From Legionella jamestowniensis (lineage in GTDB: Bacteria; Pseudomonadota; Gammaproteobacteria; Legionellales; Legionellaceae), in NCBI RefSeq assembly GCF_001467745.1, contig NZ_LNYG01000013.1, positions 1,177,354-1,241,353 on the forward strand: a stretch of DNA of 64,000 nucleotides, in the 5' to 3' direction. Shown here one piece after another: positions 37,230-45,435 of the stretch. Every line of letters starts with the position of its first letter. The stretch's first letter is position 1. The notes beneath the pieces are model-generated. The model saw nothing but the letters and a program-made list of their open reading frames with translations. It did no database searches and was not told the origin of the DNA. The translations under genes were made by a program, and so were the position numbers.

Positions 37230-38522
37230 TTAAAACACATAAGGGATAATCTTATAAGGCACTAGTTGACAGTAAGTTTGCCAATAAGCACCGTATTTTT
37301 TAGCACACCGTTTATCATCTCTAAAAGCACGATCGATCAGTAAAACGGATAAAAAGCAGACGTAGAAATAAGGTGCGAAATGAGTAAACAAAGCAGGAAC
37401 TGACCAGAAAAACGCCGCCGCAATTTCTGGTAAATAGTGGAAGTGCCGTGAAACGCCCCACCAACCAGAACTTAGGAGGATATTTTGTTTCTGCTCCCCT
37501 GTTTCCGTGTAATAGCTAGCCATCACAATACGTGGAGACCTTCCCCAGACCTTACAATTTCCCGCCGTGGTGCGTACCCGTTGTCGTTGTCTGTCGGCAA
37601 GATAATTTATTAAAATGCTTCCTGCTCCTGCAATAAAAATACCGCCAGCGAACCAGTAGGGGAGCGAATGAGGATGCATCACCAGATACATGGTGGGTGA
37701 GGTATAAATACAAGGTACCCACACAAGGCAACCCCAGCAAATATAAAAACCTGCTCTATCATGCATAATATCAAGGGAGCCAAGATAACCAGTTTCCCAA
37801 ATGAAAAATTTGGTGATGTAAATAAATTGCAAAGCAACGGCAACTACCATGGCATTGGTTAAGCCGAAAAGAACATGCTGTTTGGCTGCATAGGAAAGTA
37901 AAATTAAACCCCAACTCATCATACCTAAACGGCAATTGATAAACATTTTAAGATTAATTCCAAACAAGGAGGGGTAAAGCTCAGTTCCCCAATAATAATC
38001 AAAAATGACATTGCCACTTGTGCCTGAATCTGTTGATGAGGGAGCAAATCGACCTTTTATATAAAGGAAAGCACAAAGAACCAAGCTGAAGCAATTTAAT
38101 GCTCCAACAATCGCTCCAAAATTGTCATAGATAATCGTTGCTGAAAAAAGCTGTAAATAAAAACTACCAAAGCAAAAACAAAAAACAGTAATTAAAAAAA
38201 CAGTAAAACCATTGGCCTTGTAAATGGGAATGTTGCCTTTAGGGGTCACTGGTCCATAAAAGGTTTTCCCTTTCACGAGTTTGGTTAATAAAAACTCAAA
38301 AATAATAAAGGAAAAAATAAGTATCCAGGCAGTAGAGGAGCCAAAAAAGACAGGACGCCAGATAGTATAAACGGTATGAAAAAAGCCCTCATTCAAGATG
38401 ATTTGCCAGAGTAAATGCAGAGAGCCTTGTAGCGCTGTGTTGGTATACCACATGAGTATGGCAAAAGGAGGGCAACCTAAAATTAAAAATAATGGCCCCA
38501 GTGTGCCGCGAATAAATTTCAT
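37230..38522 (-). CDS. Eukaryote-like sterol reductase (ERG4/ERG24/DHCR7 family)
   Basis: The 430-residue protein is a polytopic membrane enzyme with about nine hydrophobic segments. Family signatures are GTELYPSLFGINLKMFINCR then GMMSWGLI near 200 (sterol reductase signature 1 with degenerate Pro-Arg), SSGWWGVSRHFHYLPE near 345 (signature 2, NADPH site) and a C-terminal RDDKRCAKKYGAYWQTYCQL then VPYKIIPYVF that is almost the animal/plant/amoebal consensus. The family reduces C7, C14 or C24 double bonds of sterols with NADPH. Bacteria with this family are few and mostly intracellular (Legionella, Coxiella), and host acquisition has been proposed. It could modify host sterols in the vacuole. 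Delta-7 is the most likely bond from the overall look, but specificity cannot be read. Confidence 0.88.
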   Translation of the reverse strand: MKFIRGTLGPLFLILGCPPFAILMWYTNTALQGSLHLLWQIILNEGFFHTVYTIWRPVFFGSSTAWILIFSFIIFEFLLTKLVKGKTFYGPVTPKGNIPIYKANGFTVFLITVFCFCFGSFYLQLFSATIIYDNFGAIVGALNCFSLVLCAFLYIKGRFAPSSTDSGTSGNVIFDYYWGTELYPSLFGINLKMFINCRLGMMSWGLILLSYAAKQHVLFGLTNAMVVAVALQFIYITKFFIWETGYLGSLDIMHDRAGFYICWGCLVWVPCIYTSPTMYLVMHPHSLPYWFAGGIFIAGAGSILINYLADRQRQRVRTTAGNCKVWGRSPRIVMASYYTETGEQKQNILLSSGWWGVSRHFHYLPEIAAAFFWSVPALFTHFAPYFYVCFLSVLLIDRAFRDDKRCAKKYGAYWQTYCQLVPYKIIPYVF

Positions 38523-38748
38523 CCCTGATCCTTAAAATAATTGCACCACGCTTATCCATGCATGCTAAAAAAAGTAAAAAAATGGTATCTTTTTGAAGCT
38601 ATGAGATCAATAGCTGTATATTTGCGTTTAAACTCAACGTATTTTAAATTTGCTAAAAGGACTGTGTGACAATATAAAGAAAGAATTACTTTCCTTTGTA
38701 AGCAATTACATTTATTGTTTGACCCATTAATAATTGCTTGTCCGAAAT

Positions 38749-39966
38749 ATGCTTCGTTCTTATTTATTTTCACTGATGCTACTTCTTTCAATTCTCTTGG
38801 GAGGTATTGTTGGTTATTCGTTTGAGCAGGTTAAATTTTTAAAGCCAATAGGTGATATTTTTCTGAATTTAATTTTAACCGCCATTGTACCTCTTGTTTT
38901 TTTCAGTATTGCCTCTGCGATTACAAAGGCCGGCTCATTAGGGAGATTCGGAAAAATTATCTCTAGAATGATCGTGGTTTTTCTTGTTACTGGTTTAATA
39001 GCAGCATTATATGCTCTGTTGATAGTAAAAATTTTTCCATTAACGAATGGCTTCTCTATAGAGCTTAGCTCTCCTATGAACACGTCGGTACCCGGGTTTT
39101 CTGAACAGCTTGTTGGTATTTTTTCCGTTACGAATTTCAGTCAGTTGCTTTCTCATGAACATATTTCCGCTTTAATTGTTTTTTCTATACTGGTCGGATT
39201 GGCTCTTGCCTCACTTAACAAAAAAGATACAACCTTTGTCAAATTTTTGCAGGAGGGAGAGTCGCTTTTTATGCGGGTTATCTCCTTGATTATGTATTTC
39301 GCACCTATCGGCTTTTTTGCCTATTTTGCGGTATTGGTGAATGAGCTTGGGCCAAAACTGGTGGAAAATTACTTTCGTATTGCCATTATTTACTATGTAT
39401 CTTCGCTACTCTATTTTGTCGTTGTATTTAGTATTTACGCCTATGGTGCAGCTAGACTGAAAGGGTTTCAGTTATTTTGGAAAAACCTGTTTTTACCGGC
39501 GACAACAGCATTAGCGACTTGCAGTAGTGCAGCCAGTATTCCTGCTAATCTACTTGCCACTAAAAACATGGGTGTTTCCTGCGAGATTTCTGAAACAGTA
39601 ATCCCTTTAGGTTCAATTATTCACAAAGATGGATCAGTAATAGGTGGCGTTTTTAAAATTGCTTTTTTGTTTGCTATTTTCCAGCTGGATTTTAACGGTT
39701 TGCCGGTTTTATTGCTTGCAATGATGGTCTCAATGCTGGTGGGAACCGTTATGGGGGCCATACCAAGTGGAGGGATGGTAGGAGAATTATTAATACTGGC
39801 AGTCTATGGTTTTCCTTCTACTGTTTTACTTGCGGTCGCCGCAATCAGTGTCATTATTGACCCTATAGCGACTATGCTAAATGTAACAGGCAATACTGTC
39901 AGCAGCATGCTTATAGCGAGATTAGTCGATGGCCGAAATTGGTTTATACGGAAGATCCATAGTTAG
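38749..39966 (+). CDS. Dicarboxylate/amino acid:cation symporter (DAACS family)
   Basis: The open frame begins at 38734, but MLRSYLFSLMLLLSILLGG from the ATG at 38749 is the family-like start, giving 405 residues. Family marks are IFLNLILTAIVPLVFFSIAS near 40, the serine-rich hairpin TTALATCSSAASIPA near 257, VIPLGSIIHKDGSVIGG near 286 and the DP motif in ISVIIDPIATMLNVTGNT near 367. It imports C4-dicarboxylates, glutamate, aspartate or serine with Na+ or H+ across the inner membrane, fitting the amino-acid-based metabolism of Legionella. Its 3' end overlaps by 23 bp the 3' end of the convergent 803-residue gene. Confidence 0.93.
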   Translation: MLRSYLFSLMLLLSILLGGIVGYSFEQVKFLKPIGDIFLNLILTAIVPLVFFSIASAITKAGSLGRFGKIISRMIVVFLVTGLIAALYALLIVKIFPLTNGFSIELSSPMNTSVPGFSEQLVGIFSVTNFSQLLSHEHISALIVFSILVGLALASLNKKDTTFVKFLQEGESLFMRVISLIMYFAPIGFFAYFAVLVNELGPKLVENYFRIAIIYYVSSLLYFVVVFSIYAYGAARLKGFQLFWKNLFLPATTALATCSSAASIPANLLATKNMGVSCEISETVIPLGSIIHKDGSVIGGVFKIAFLFAIFQLDFNGLPVLLLAMMVSMLVGTVMGAIPSGGMVGELLILAVYGFPSTVLLAVAAISVIIDPIATMLNVTGNTVSSMLIARLVDGRNWFIRKIHS

Positions 39967-42355
39967 TACTTTTTAACCCATTTTCTCTAAAAAACTCTTT
40001 TAAATAATCAGGTGCCCCATCGCCTAAATTTTTACTAAGTTGTTCCAGTTCATGTGGGTTTTTAGCCAGTTTTGCCAGCACAATGCTTTTAATCGCCTCA
40101 GACGCGCCTTCTCCTGCAGCAAGAACTTTGGTTAGGAGTAAATTTTTCTCTAATTCCTGGGGAGACGGAAAGAACTGGGAAAAGCCTCTCCCGATGGTAG
40201 GTTTAGGGAATAAAGCATTAAAGGCAAGTTCATTGATGGAGGTATTATTACCTGCTGTAACATTGGAACCCTCGGTAAGTAATAATTCTTCAAATAACAG
40301 ATTTATTGCTAAGGGATTATTTAAAAGCATTTGGTCAATTTCAGGATGATGCTTTTTAATTAGAAAATACATACAAGGTTCTTTGGGATTAAATATTACC
40401 ATGTCATCCATTGACTGATAAGCGGGCGTAAGGAAGAGCAATTTTAGCATTTGGCGTAAAACCTGAGGGTGCGTTTCACTCGTTAAAAAATCAAGTAAGA
40501 GGTGGTTGGCTTGTGGTGTATCATATCGAACAGCCCCCACACGCATAATAACTTTTAAAAACTCTAATTTCTCTTCTTTGGTAAATTTGTGAAATGCTGT
40601 AATGCGGAAGGGGTTTAAAGCGCGATCTAGTCCAATCATTTTTTCATACAAACTCGTTTGCGAAGATGTTTCTTTTTCGGCATCCACTGGCGTTTCTTGG
40701 GCTGGCAACTTTACAAGGATAGGAGCATAGTTAACATCATAGATCTCCATCTTTAACTCTAATATATTTTTTAAATAATCAATCATCATTGAGGCGTTGA
40801 ATGTAACCTCTAACTGAGGATGTTTAGATTTTAAATCCATATAGAGTAAGACTTTTTCAAATCCACTAAGCGTGATGAGAGAGTCGATGTGCGTATTGAA
40901 ATAGGCAAACATCTTATGTTTTTCCTGCGCATCACCCGCAATCTCAAGATAGTAGTTTACATGCTCAGTTAGAGCGTCTGAGCCTAAGACAAACCGTTGA
41001 GCCTTTTTTAGCTTTTCATCAGCATAAAACAACGGATGTTGCTTTAGACTACTAATAAACCCTGTAAATTGCTGATAAGGGCTTTCCTTTAGAAAATGCC
41101 GTAAAACACTTAAAAAATTGGTCAGTAAATTGTTATCGGCAGCCGATTCGTTCTGGAATGCCTTTGTTTCAGTTAGCAAGGCCGTTTTATTTTTTTCATA
41201 GAAATCGACCAGTGTTTTTACAGGGGTGGATTTTTCATTCACTAGTCCGAACCATTGATGAAGCGTGGTGTACTTTTGAGAGGCTGCAATTAAGGCGTTG
41301 TAAAAACTTTTCTTCCATCCCATGGCTTGATAAAAAATTATCTTTGATAAAGACAGCGCTTCTGAAAAACTCTGATCACCCGTTAAGAGATTAACGGGCT
41401 CTGAATTTTCCATCAATGCCCTCATTGAATTTTTATGCAAAGGAAAGGGATTGATAATGCGAACTAATTTGTCAGCATTCGATTTTTGTGCCTCGAATTC
41501 TTCTTCCGATATTTCACTAACTGCAAAGGTATTTCCTTTTTTTTGATATATTAAATAAATGGTATTGTCAGGTTGAGGGCTATAGGCTATTTGTACTTGA
41601 TTAAATTGTTCTAATTCTTTGATAAACATTGGCGATTCTAAAATAGCTGCTTTACTCTCTGAGCTCACATCGCTTTGAGGTAAAACATGCAAGGGTAAAA
41701 TAATATCAAGCTCTCTTTTTTTAGAACCAAGAATTGCAAAGGCAATGAAGCGGGCTGGCGTTGCGCCAGTATGTGAGTTGAATAATTTATTAAAATAACC
41801 AAAATAGAGTTCTCTATTTGCTGAAAACAAATCCGCGGGTAGTTTTGCTAAATCGGTGGCCTGCATTTGTGCAGGCTCGTTGAAACGCTCGATATAGATA
41901 CCTAAACTTCTGCTGCCAATACCGGAGGATAAAAAAAGGGAGCCTGGTACCACGGTTACACTACCCTGGCTAGTGTGCTGATATTCGATATCATAATCAT
42001 ATTCTGTAAAAGCAATTACCGGTTTCTTTGCATTGGCGAGTAATGTTGCCACAGGCTGCGTCAGAAAATGGGGCGCAGGATAGATAATAACTACATCGGA
42101 GAGCGAAACCAGTTCAGACAATTTTTTCTGTCCTGGTTCTGCATGTAAATTATGGATAATTTCATGATCTAGCCCAGCGTGAAATAAATTGCGAACAGGT
42201 GCCTCATCTTCTTTTTTTACTTGCACAACCACTTTAGTGGTAAATTCTCCCGGGTTGGTATTCTCAAATTGCAATAAAGCTTGCAATTTTGCCGCAGCAC
42301 TTGGATCACCTAATGTTTGTTGTGGTGCGTAAGTAAGAATAAGAATTCTTGTCAT
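39944..42355 (-). CDS. Large unrecognised protein with GT-B-like motif, candidate effector
   Basis: The 803-residue protein has no signal peptide. Residues 1-130 read like a Rossmann half (MTRILILTYAPQQTLGDP; SDVVIIYPAPHFLTQPV; PVIAFTEYDYD). Residues 300-355 carry IINPFPLHKNSMRAL then LLTGDQSFSEALSLSKIIFYQ, which resembles the donor-binding E/S-rich loop of GT-B glycosyltransferases (compare GEDSFVRA in arginine rhamnosyltransferases). Residues 370-800 are helical and probably a separate domain. This pattern suggests a cytosolic sugar transferase, and eukaryotic-cell-directed glycosyltransferases are common Legionella effectors. No clear metal-binding DxD applies to GT-B. Evidence is only by eye. 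One copy of a 30-bp direct repeat lies in its upstream region. Confidence 0.6.
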   Translation of the reverse strand: MTRILILTYAPQQTLGDPSAAAKLQALLQFENTNPGEFTTKVVVQVKKEDEAPVRNLFHAGLDHEIIHNLHAEPGQKKLSELVSLSDVVIIYPAPHFLTQPVATLLANAKKPVIAFTEYDYDIEYQHTSQGSVTVVPGSLFLSSGIGSRSLGIYIERFNEPAQMQATDLAKLPADLFSANRELYFGYFNKLFNSHTGATPARFIAFAILGSKKRELDIILPLHVLPQSDVSSESKAAILESPMFIKELEQFNQVQIAYSPQPDNTIYLIYQKKGNTFAVSEISEEEFEAQKSNADKLVRIINPFPLHKNSMRALMENSEPVNLLTGDQSFSEALSLSKIIFYQAMGWKKSFYNALIAASQKYTTLHQWFGLVNEKSTPVKTLVDFYEKNKTALLTETKAFQNESAADNNLLTNFLSVLRHFLKESPYQQFTGFISSLKQHPLFYADEKLKKAQRFVLGSDALTEHVNYYLEIAGDAQEKHKMFAYFNTHIDSLITLSGFEKVLLYMDLKSKHPQLEVTFNASMMIDYLKNILELKMEIYDVNYAPILVKLPAQETPVDAEKETSSQTSLYEKMIGLDRALNPFRITAFHKFTKEEKLEFLKVIMRVGAVRYDTPQANHLLLDFLTSETHPQVLRQMLKLLFLTPAYQSMDDMVIFNPKEPCMYFLIKKHHPEIDQMLLNNPLAINLLFEELLLTEGSNVTAGNNTSINELAFNALFPKPTIGRGFSQFFPSPQELEKNLLLTKVLAAGEGASEAIKSIVLAKLAKNPHELEQLSKNLGDGAPDYLKEFFRENGLKSTNYGSSV

Positions 42356-42375
42356 AGTCTGTTATAAGTTAGGAT

Positions 42376-42405
42376 ATTGCTTTTAAGTGTAGCAAAATTA
42401 AGCAT
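42376..42405. repeat. Direct repeat, left copy
   Basis: ATTGCTTTTAAGTGTAGCAA then AATTAAGCAT recurs at 43596-43626 in the same orientation with one inserted base and two mismatches. The pair brackets the frameshifted gene between them. The copy lies just upstream of the 803-residue gene start. Confidence 0.75.
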
Positions 42406-42539
42406 AAAGTAAGTCATGAGTCCAAAGGGCATAAAAAATTCAACTGATGCGGCATATTTGTTTTGAGCAAAGTGTATTTATTTTATCTTTTTAGTTCGTT
42501 AAAATACCTTCTTAGATAAAAATTAAATTTTGAGCGCAT

Positions 42540-43518
42540 ATGACATTTGATCATAAAAATAATTGTATTGAAGTGTGTTTATTTGAAAGCTATCTTGCCA
42601 AGTATTTTATTGAACACCCTGAGATTTTCGAACCACTTATTAGTAAGATTCTTACAGCATTTGAACAAGTCATTGCCAGGAATTCTGAGAATGCGATGTT
42701 CAATAGGATGCTGTTTTCTACCTTCTCTTACAGTAATGGAGGACCACCCTGATATAAAGGATATGAATGCGCTCAAGCAATCTAAATCACTGGTTGTGTT
42801 TGATACGTTCACTAAATTTTTTACTGAGCGTGTCCTTTCCTATCCCGCAATAAAATTACCAGAAAAAGGGTTAAAGAACTCTAACGAGATACCTTCGTTA
42901 AGTGCTTTAGTCCAACAATCCTTATTCAAATCCAAACAATTCGGGAAAACGCAACTTTTAAATAGAATGAGACCTGCTACCCTATTTTCAGATAGAAACC
43001 GGGGTATAGTTGCAGTTGAAAATTTGGATGAAATTGAAACTCGAAATTTAGGAATCTTATCCACAGAGGATACTCCTAATGATCTTAAAGATTATTTTGT
43101 GTCTCCTCACTTTCCATCGCGCCAGTACTATCAACCCAAAGAAAATAGCTTGATGGCTTTATGGCTTAGGAAGTATTACTTGCCTGTTATTTCTGGTGCA
43201 TCAGGTGGCGTAGGAAAAACGATAAGCGAGATAAACTCCCTTATCGTGCTGTCAACAAACGACTATAAGTTGTTGGCTATTTTGATTGCATCTTCTACAA
43301 TTGCTCTCGGGCATCATTCATTTTTTGAAGTGATAAGACCGTTGAGCTTTTTTGTTGGGGAGTTAGAAGAGAAAAGTAATTTAGTAGAATTTTATGAGCA
43401 AGTTATTCCAGAAGAAGTAAAACAGTTGCCCTCATATAAATCGCATATAGAGACGTACTCTGGGTTAATAAATGAGTTTGTCTTTAATCACTCTGAGGAA
43501 AAATCCTTTACCCATTAA
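42540..43518 (+). pseudogene. Frameshifted unknown gene (70-aa N-part plus 260-aa C-part)
   Basis: One frame runs from ATG 42540 to a TGA at 42750-42752 (70 residues, MTFDHKNNCIEVCLFESYLA...). A second, +1 frame runs on to 43518 and has its own ATG at 42736 (260 residues) with no ribosome site. Removing a single base near 42747-42750 joins them smoothly as ...SNGGPPDIKDMNALKQ..., a protein of about 325 residues. So this is probably a one-base insertion in a run of C, or a programmed shift, or two overlapping genes. The C-part has a glycine stretch SGASGGVGKTISEIN and LGHHSFFEVIRPLSFFVGE near the end, no known domain. Its direct-repeat flanks point to a mobile or duplicated segment. Confidence 0.55.
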
Positions 43519-43595
43519 TCATTATAGGGTAGGAAAAGACGTTCATATGAAGTAGTTTTAAGTGTCATGGAATTTATGCTATCTAAGAGATGAGA

Positions 43596-43626
43596 ATTGC
43601 TTTTTGAGTGTGGCAAAATTAAGCAT
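43596..43626. repeat. Direct repeat, right copy
   Basis: ATTGCTTTTTGAGTGTGGCA then AAATTAAGCAT matches the copy at 42376-42405 except for one extra T and two substitutions. Confidence 0.75.
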
Positions 43627-43670
43627 TATGACTAAAAGTCTGCCTGCAGGCGTATTGCCTTTACGAAATA

Positions 43671-44726
43671 TTAGAATTTAATTACTGCCCTGCCCACAAT
43701 ATCCCCTGAGCGAAGCAGGTCAAGGTTTTCGTTGATTTCCTCAAAATTAATAAGTTTAACCTTATGGCGGATCTTGCCTTGTGATGCTAGGGCAAGCACC
43801 TCACTTAAATCATTGTAATTGCCCCAAAATGAACCATGGTAAGTATATTCGCGAGCCACAAAAGGAAATAAAGGTATGTTAATTTTATCGCCCACTAATC
43901 CTACAGATGAATAGTGTCCAGCAACTGACAAAAGTTCAAAGCCCATGCGAATCATTTCTTCGGCACCTGCACAGTCAATGACGGCATCAAGCTCAGTTTG
44001 TCCAACCAGCTTGCCAAGTTCATTGCGTATGTTGTCAACCGACTTGCCTTTGGTGCTAATAACATAATCTGCACCGTATTCTTTGGCAACGGCAAGCTTG
44101 TCTGGATGGCGAGCAAAGGCAACAACCGCAGCTCCTGCACCTAACAGTTTTGCATACTGAACGGCATAGCTTCCCAAGCCACCAATACCAAGCACACCAA
44201 GCACTCGATTGGGACCCAGGGCACCGGCGTCACGAAGCTTTTTTATACCGCGATAGGGTGTTAAACCGGCATCAGTTAATGGTGCCAATTCTTCTGCACG
44301 CAGACGTTTATCTACCTTAATAAGATATTTTGCAGGAACAGGCACGAATTCAGAGTAGCCCCCATAGGGACCAAAGCCGGGCCAGCGGCCATGGGCGCAG
44401 ATTTGGGTGTTTCCCTGATGACAATGACGGCAACTTTCATCTCCCCAACCCCCAACAACCACGACTTGATCCCCTTCTGCAAATCCGGTTGTTTGTGGCA
44501 CGAGACTACCCACTTTACGGATGATTCCTGCAATTTCATGACCAGGTGTTAAGGGCAGCGGTAAATTTGCATATTTTTGAAAATAGCCATCTAGCAGCTG
44601 CACATCAGTACGACACATGCCAGCTGCAGTGACTTTAACGAGTACTTCGTCTGGCTGTATCCCGGGGGTTGGCACTTCTTCGAGGATTAAAGGCTTATGA
44701 TAGGCGTGCATACGAGCGGCGAGCAT
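43671..44726 (-). CDS. NAD(P)-dependent zinc alcohol dehydrogenase
   Basis: An upstream start at 44747 is open, but AAGGAGAC lies six bases before the ATG at 44726 (MLAARMHAYHKPLILEEVP), giving 351 residues. The catalytic zinc site is AAGMCRTDVQLLDG (Cys) and PLTPGHEIAGIIRKVG (GHE), the structural zinc cysteines are in GDESCRHCHQGNTQICAHG, and the NAD Rossmann motif is VLGIGGLGSYAVQYAKLLGA near 183. Medium-chain zinc alcohol dehydrogenases of this type oxidise primary alcohols or reduce aldehydes in the cytosol. It is followed on the same strand upstream by the TlpA-like gene, but convergence is absent, so they are separately transcribed or loosely linked. Confidence 0.92.
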   Translation of the reverse strand: MLAARMHAYHKPLILEEVPTPGIQPDEVLVKVTAAGMCRTDVQLLDGYFQKYANLPLPLTPGHEIAGIIRKVGSLVPQTTGFAEGDQVVVVGGWGDESCRHCHQGNTQICAHGRWPGFGPYGGYSEFVPVPAKYLIKVDKRLRAEELAPLTDAGLTPYRGIKKLRDAGALGPNRVLGVLGIGGLGSYAVQYAKLLGAGAAVVAFARHPDKLAVAKEYGADYVISTKGKSVDNIRNELGKLVGQTELDAVIDCAGAEEMIRMGFELLSVAGHYSSVGLVGDKINIPLFPFVAREYTYHGSFWGNYNDLSEVLALASQGKIRHKVKLINFEEINENLDLLRSGDIVGRAVIKF

Positions 44727-44808
44727 GACAGTCTCCTTCCTTAGCAATTACTACTAGTATGTTTTACAACGGCAAAAAATGCCAATTGGAGATAAAAACA
44801 GCAACTAA

Positions 44809-45267
44809 TTAGGAAACGGTAGCTCGAGTTGCTTTCTTCAAACTACGTACCGTCTGAGGCCCATAAAGAATTTGACTGAGTTTTCCTTCAGGATTAAATA
44901 CAAACGTTGCCGGTACGCCGGGTATATTGCCCAGCCTCAGTTGTTTGGCAGGATCGAGCAAACTGGGATAACGAATGTTGTATTTTTTTATTAATTCCAA
45001 CTGTTGTGCAGCAGGTAGCATATCGTAATTAACGGCAAACAAAGCCGCTTTGGTATGTTGACTGTGATAAAATCGGTTTAATTCGCGGATTTCGTCAAGA
45101 CAGGGTTGACACCAGCTTGCCCAATAGTTAATAAAAATCCATTTTCCTTTTAGGCTGTTAAATGCAATTTGATCACCATTGATGGTTTTTAAAATGGTAT
45201 TGTTTGCCAATACATAATGACAGGATAACAATAAGCAAACAGCTATAATGGATTTAAATCGTATCAT
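44809..45267 (-). CDS. TlpA/ResA-like periplasmic thioredoxin
   Basis: The 152-residue protein has a signal peptide (MIRFKSIIAVCLLLSCHYVL ending at A-NN) and a thioredoxin-fold with active-site WASWCQPCLDEIRELN near 52 (CxxC). LGNIPGVPATFVFNPEGK near 113 has the cis-proline loop (VPATF). TlpA/ResA-type proteins are membrane-anchored or periplasmic reductants in cytochrome c maturation or disulfide repair. There are no ccm genes nearby. The ADH gene begins 82 bp downstream on the same strand. Which thiol client it serves is unknown. Confidence 0.85.
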   Translation of the reverse strand: MIRFKSIIAVCLLLSCHYVLANNTILKTINGDQIAFNSLKGKWIFINYWASWCQPCLDEIRELNRFYHSQHTKAALFAVNYDMLPAAQQLELIKKYNIRYPSLLDPAKQLRLGNIPGVPATFVFNPEGKLSQILYGPQTVRSLKKATRATVS

Positions 45268-45382
45268 CGGTCACCTGAAATTGATGCAATTAGTGTATTA
45301 TTCTATTAGCACCGGTTTAGATCAAGATAAATCCATTCTAGAGTGCGCCGAACTACAATAGCGTATCAGTATAAACATATAA

Positions 45383-45414
45383 AAGCCTTGATCACACATG
45401 CCTTATCAAGGCTT
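45383..45414 (-). terminator. Rho-independent terminator after the phospholipase-like gene
   Basis: AAGCCTTGAT and ATCAAGGCTT form a 10-bp stem with a 12-base loop, and on the minus strand it is followed by TTTATATG. It lies about 20 bases after the stop of the gene ending at 45436. Confidence 0.7.
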
Positions 45415-45435
45415 AACGATTTCCGGCAGAGTAGG

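Noticed and set aside
42378..42420. PmrA-box-like CTTAAT repeats upstream of the 803-residue gene
   Set aside because: CTTAAT and CTTAA are present on the minus strand but nine bases apart instead of five or six, so the geometry is wrong.
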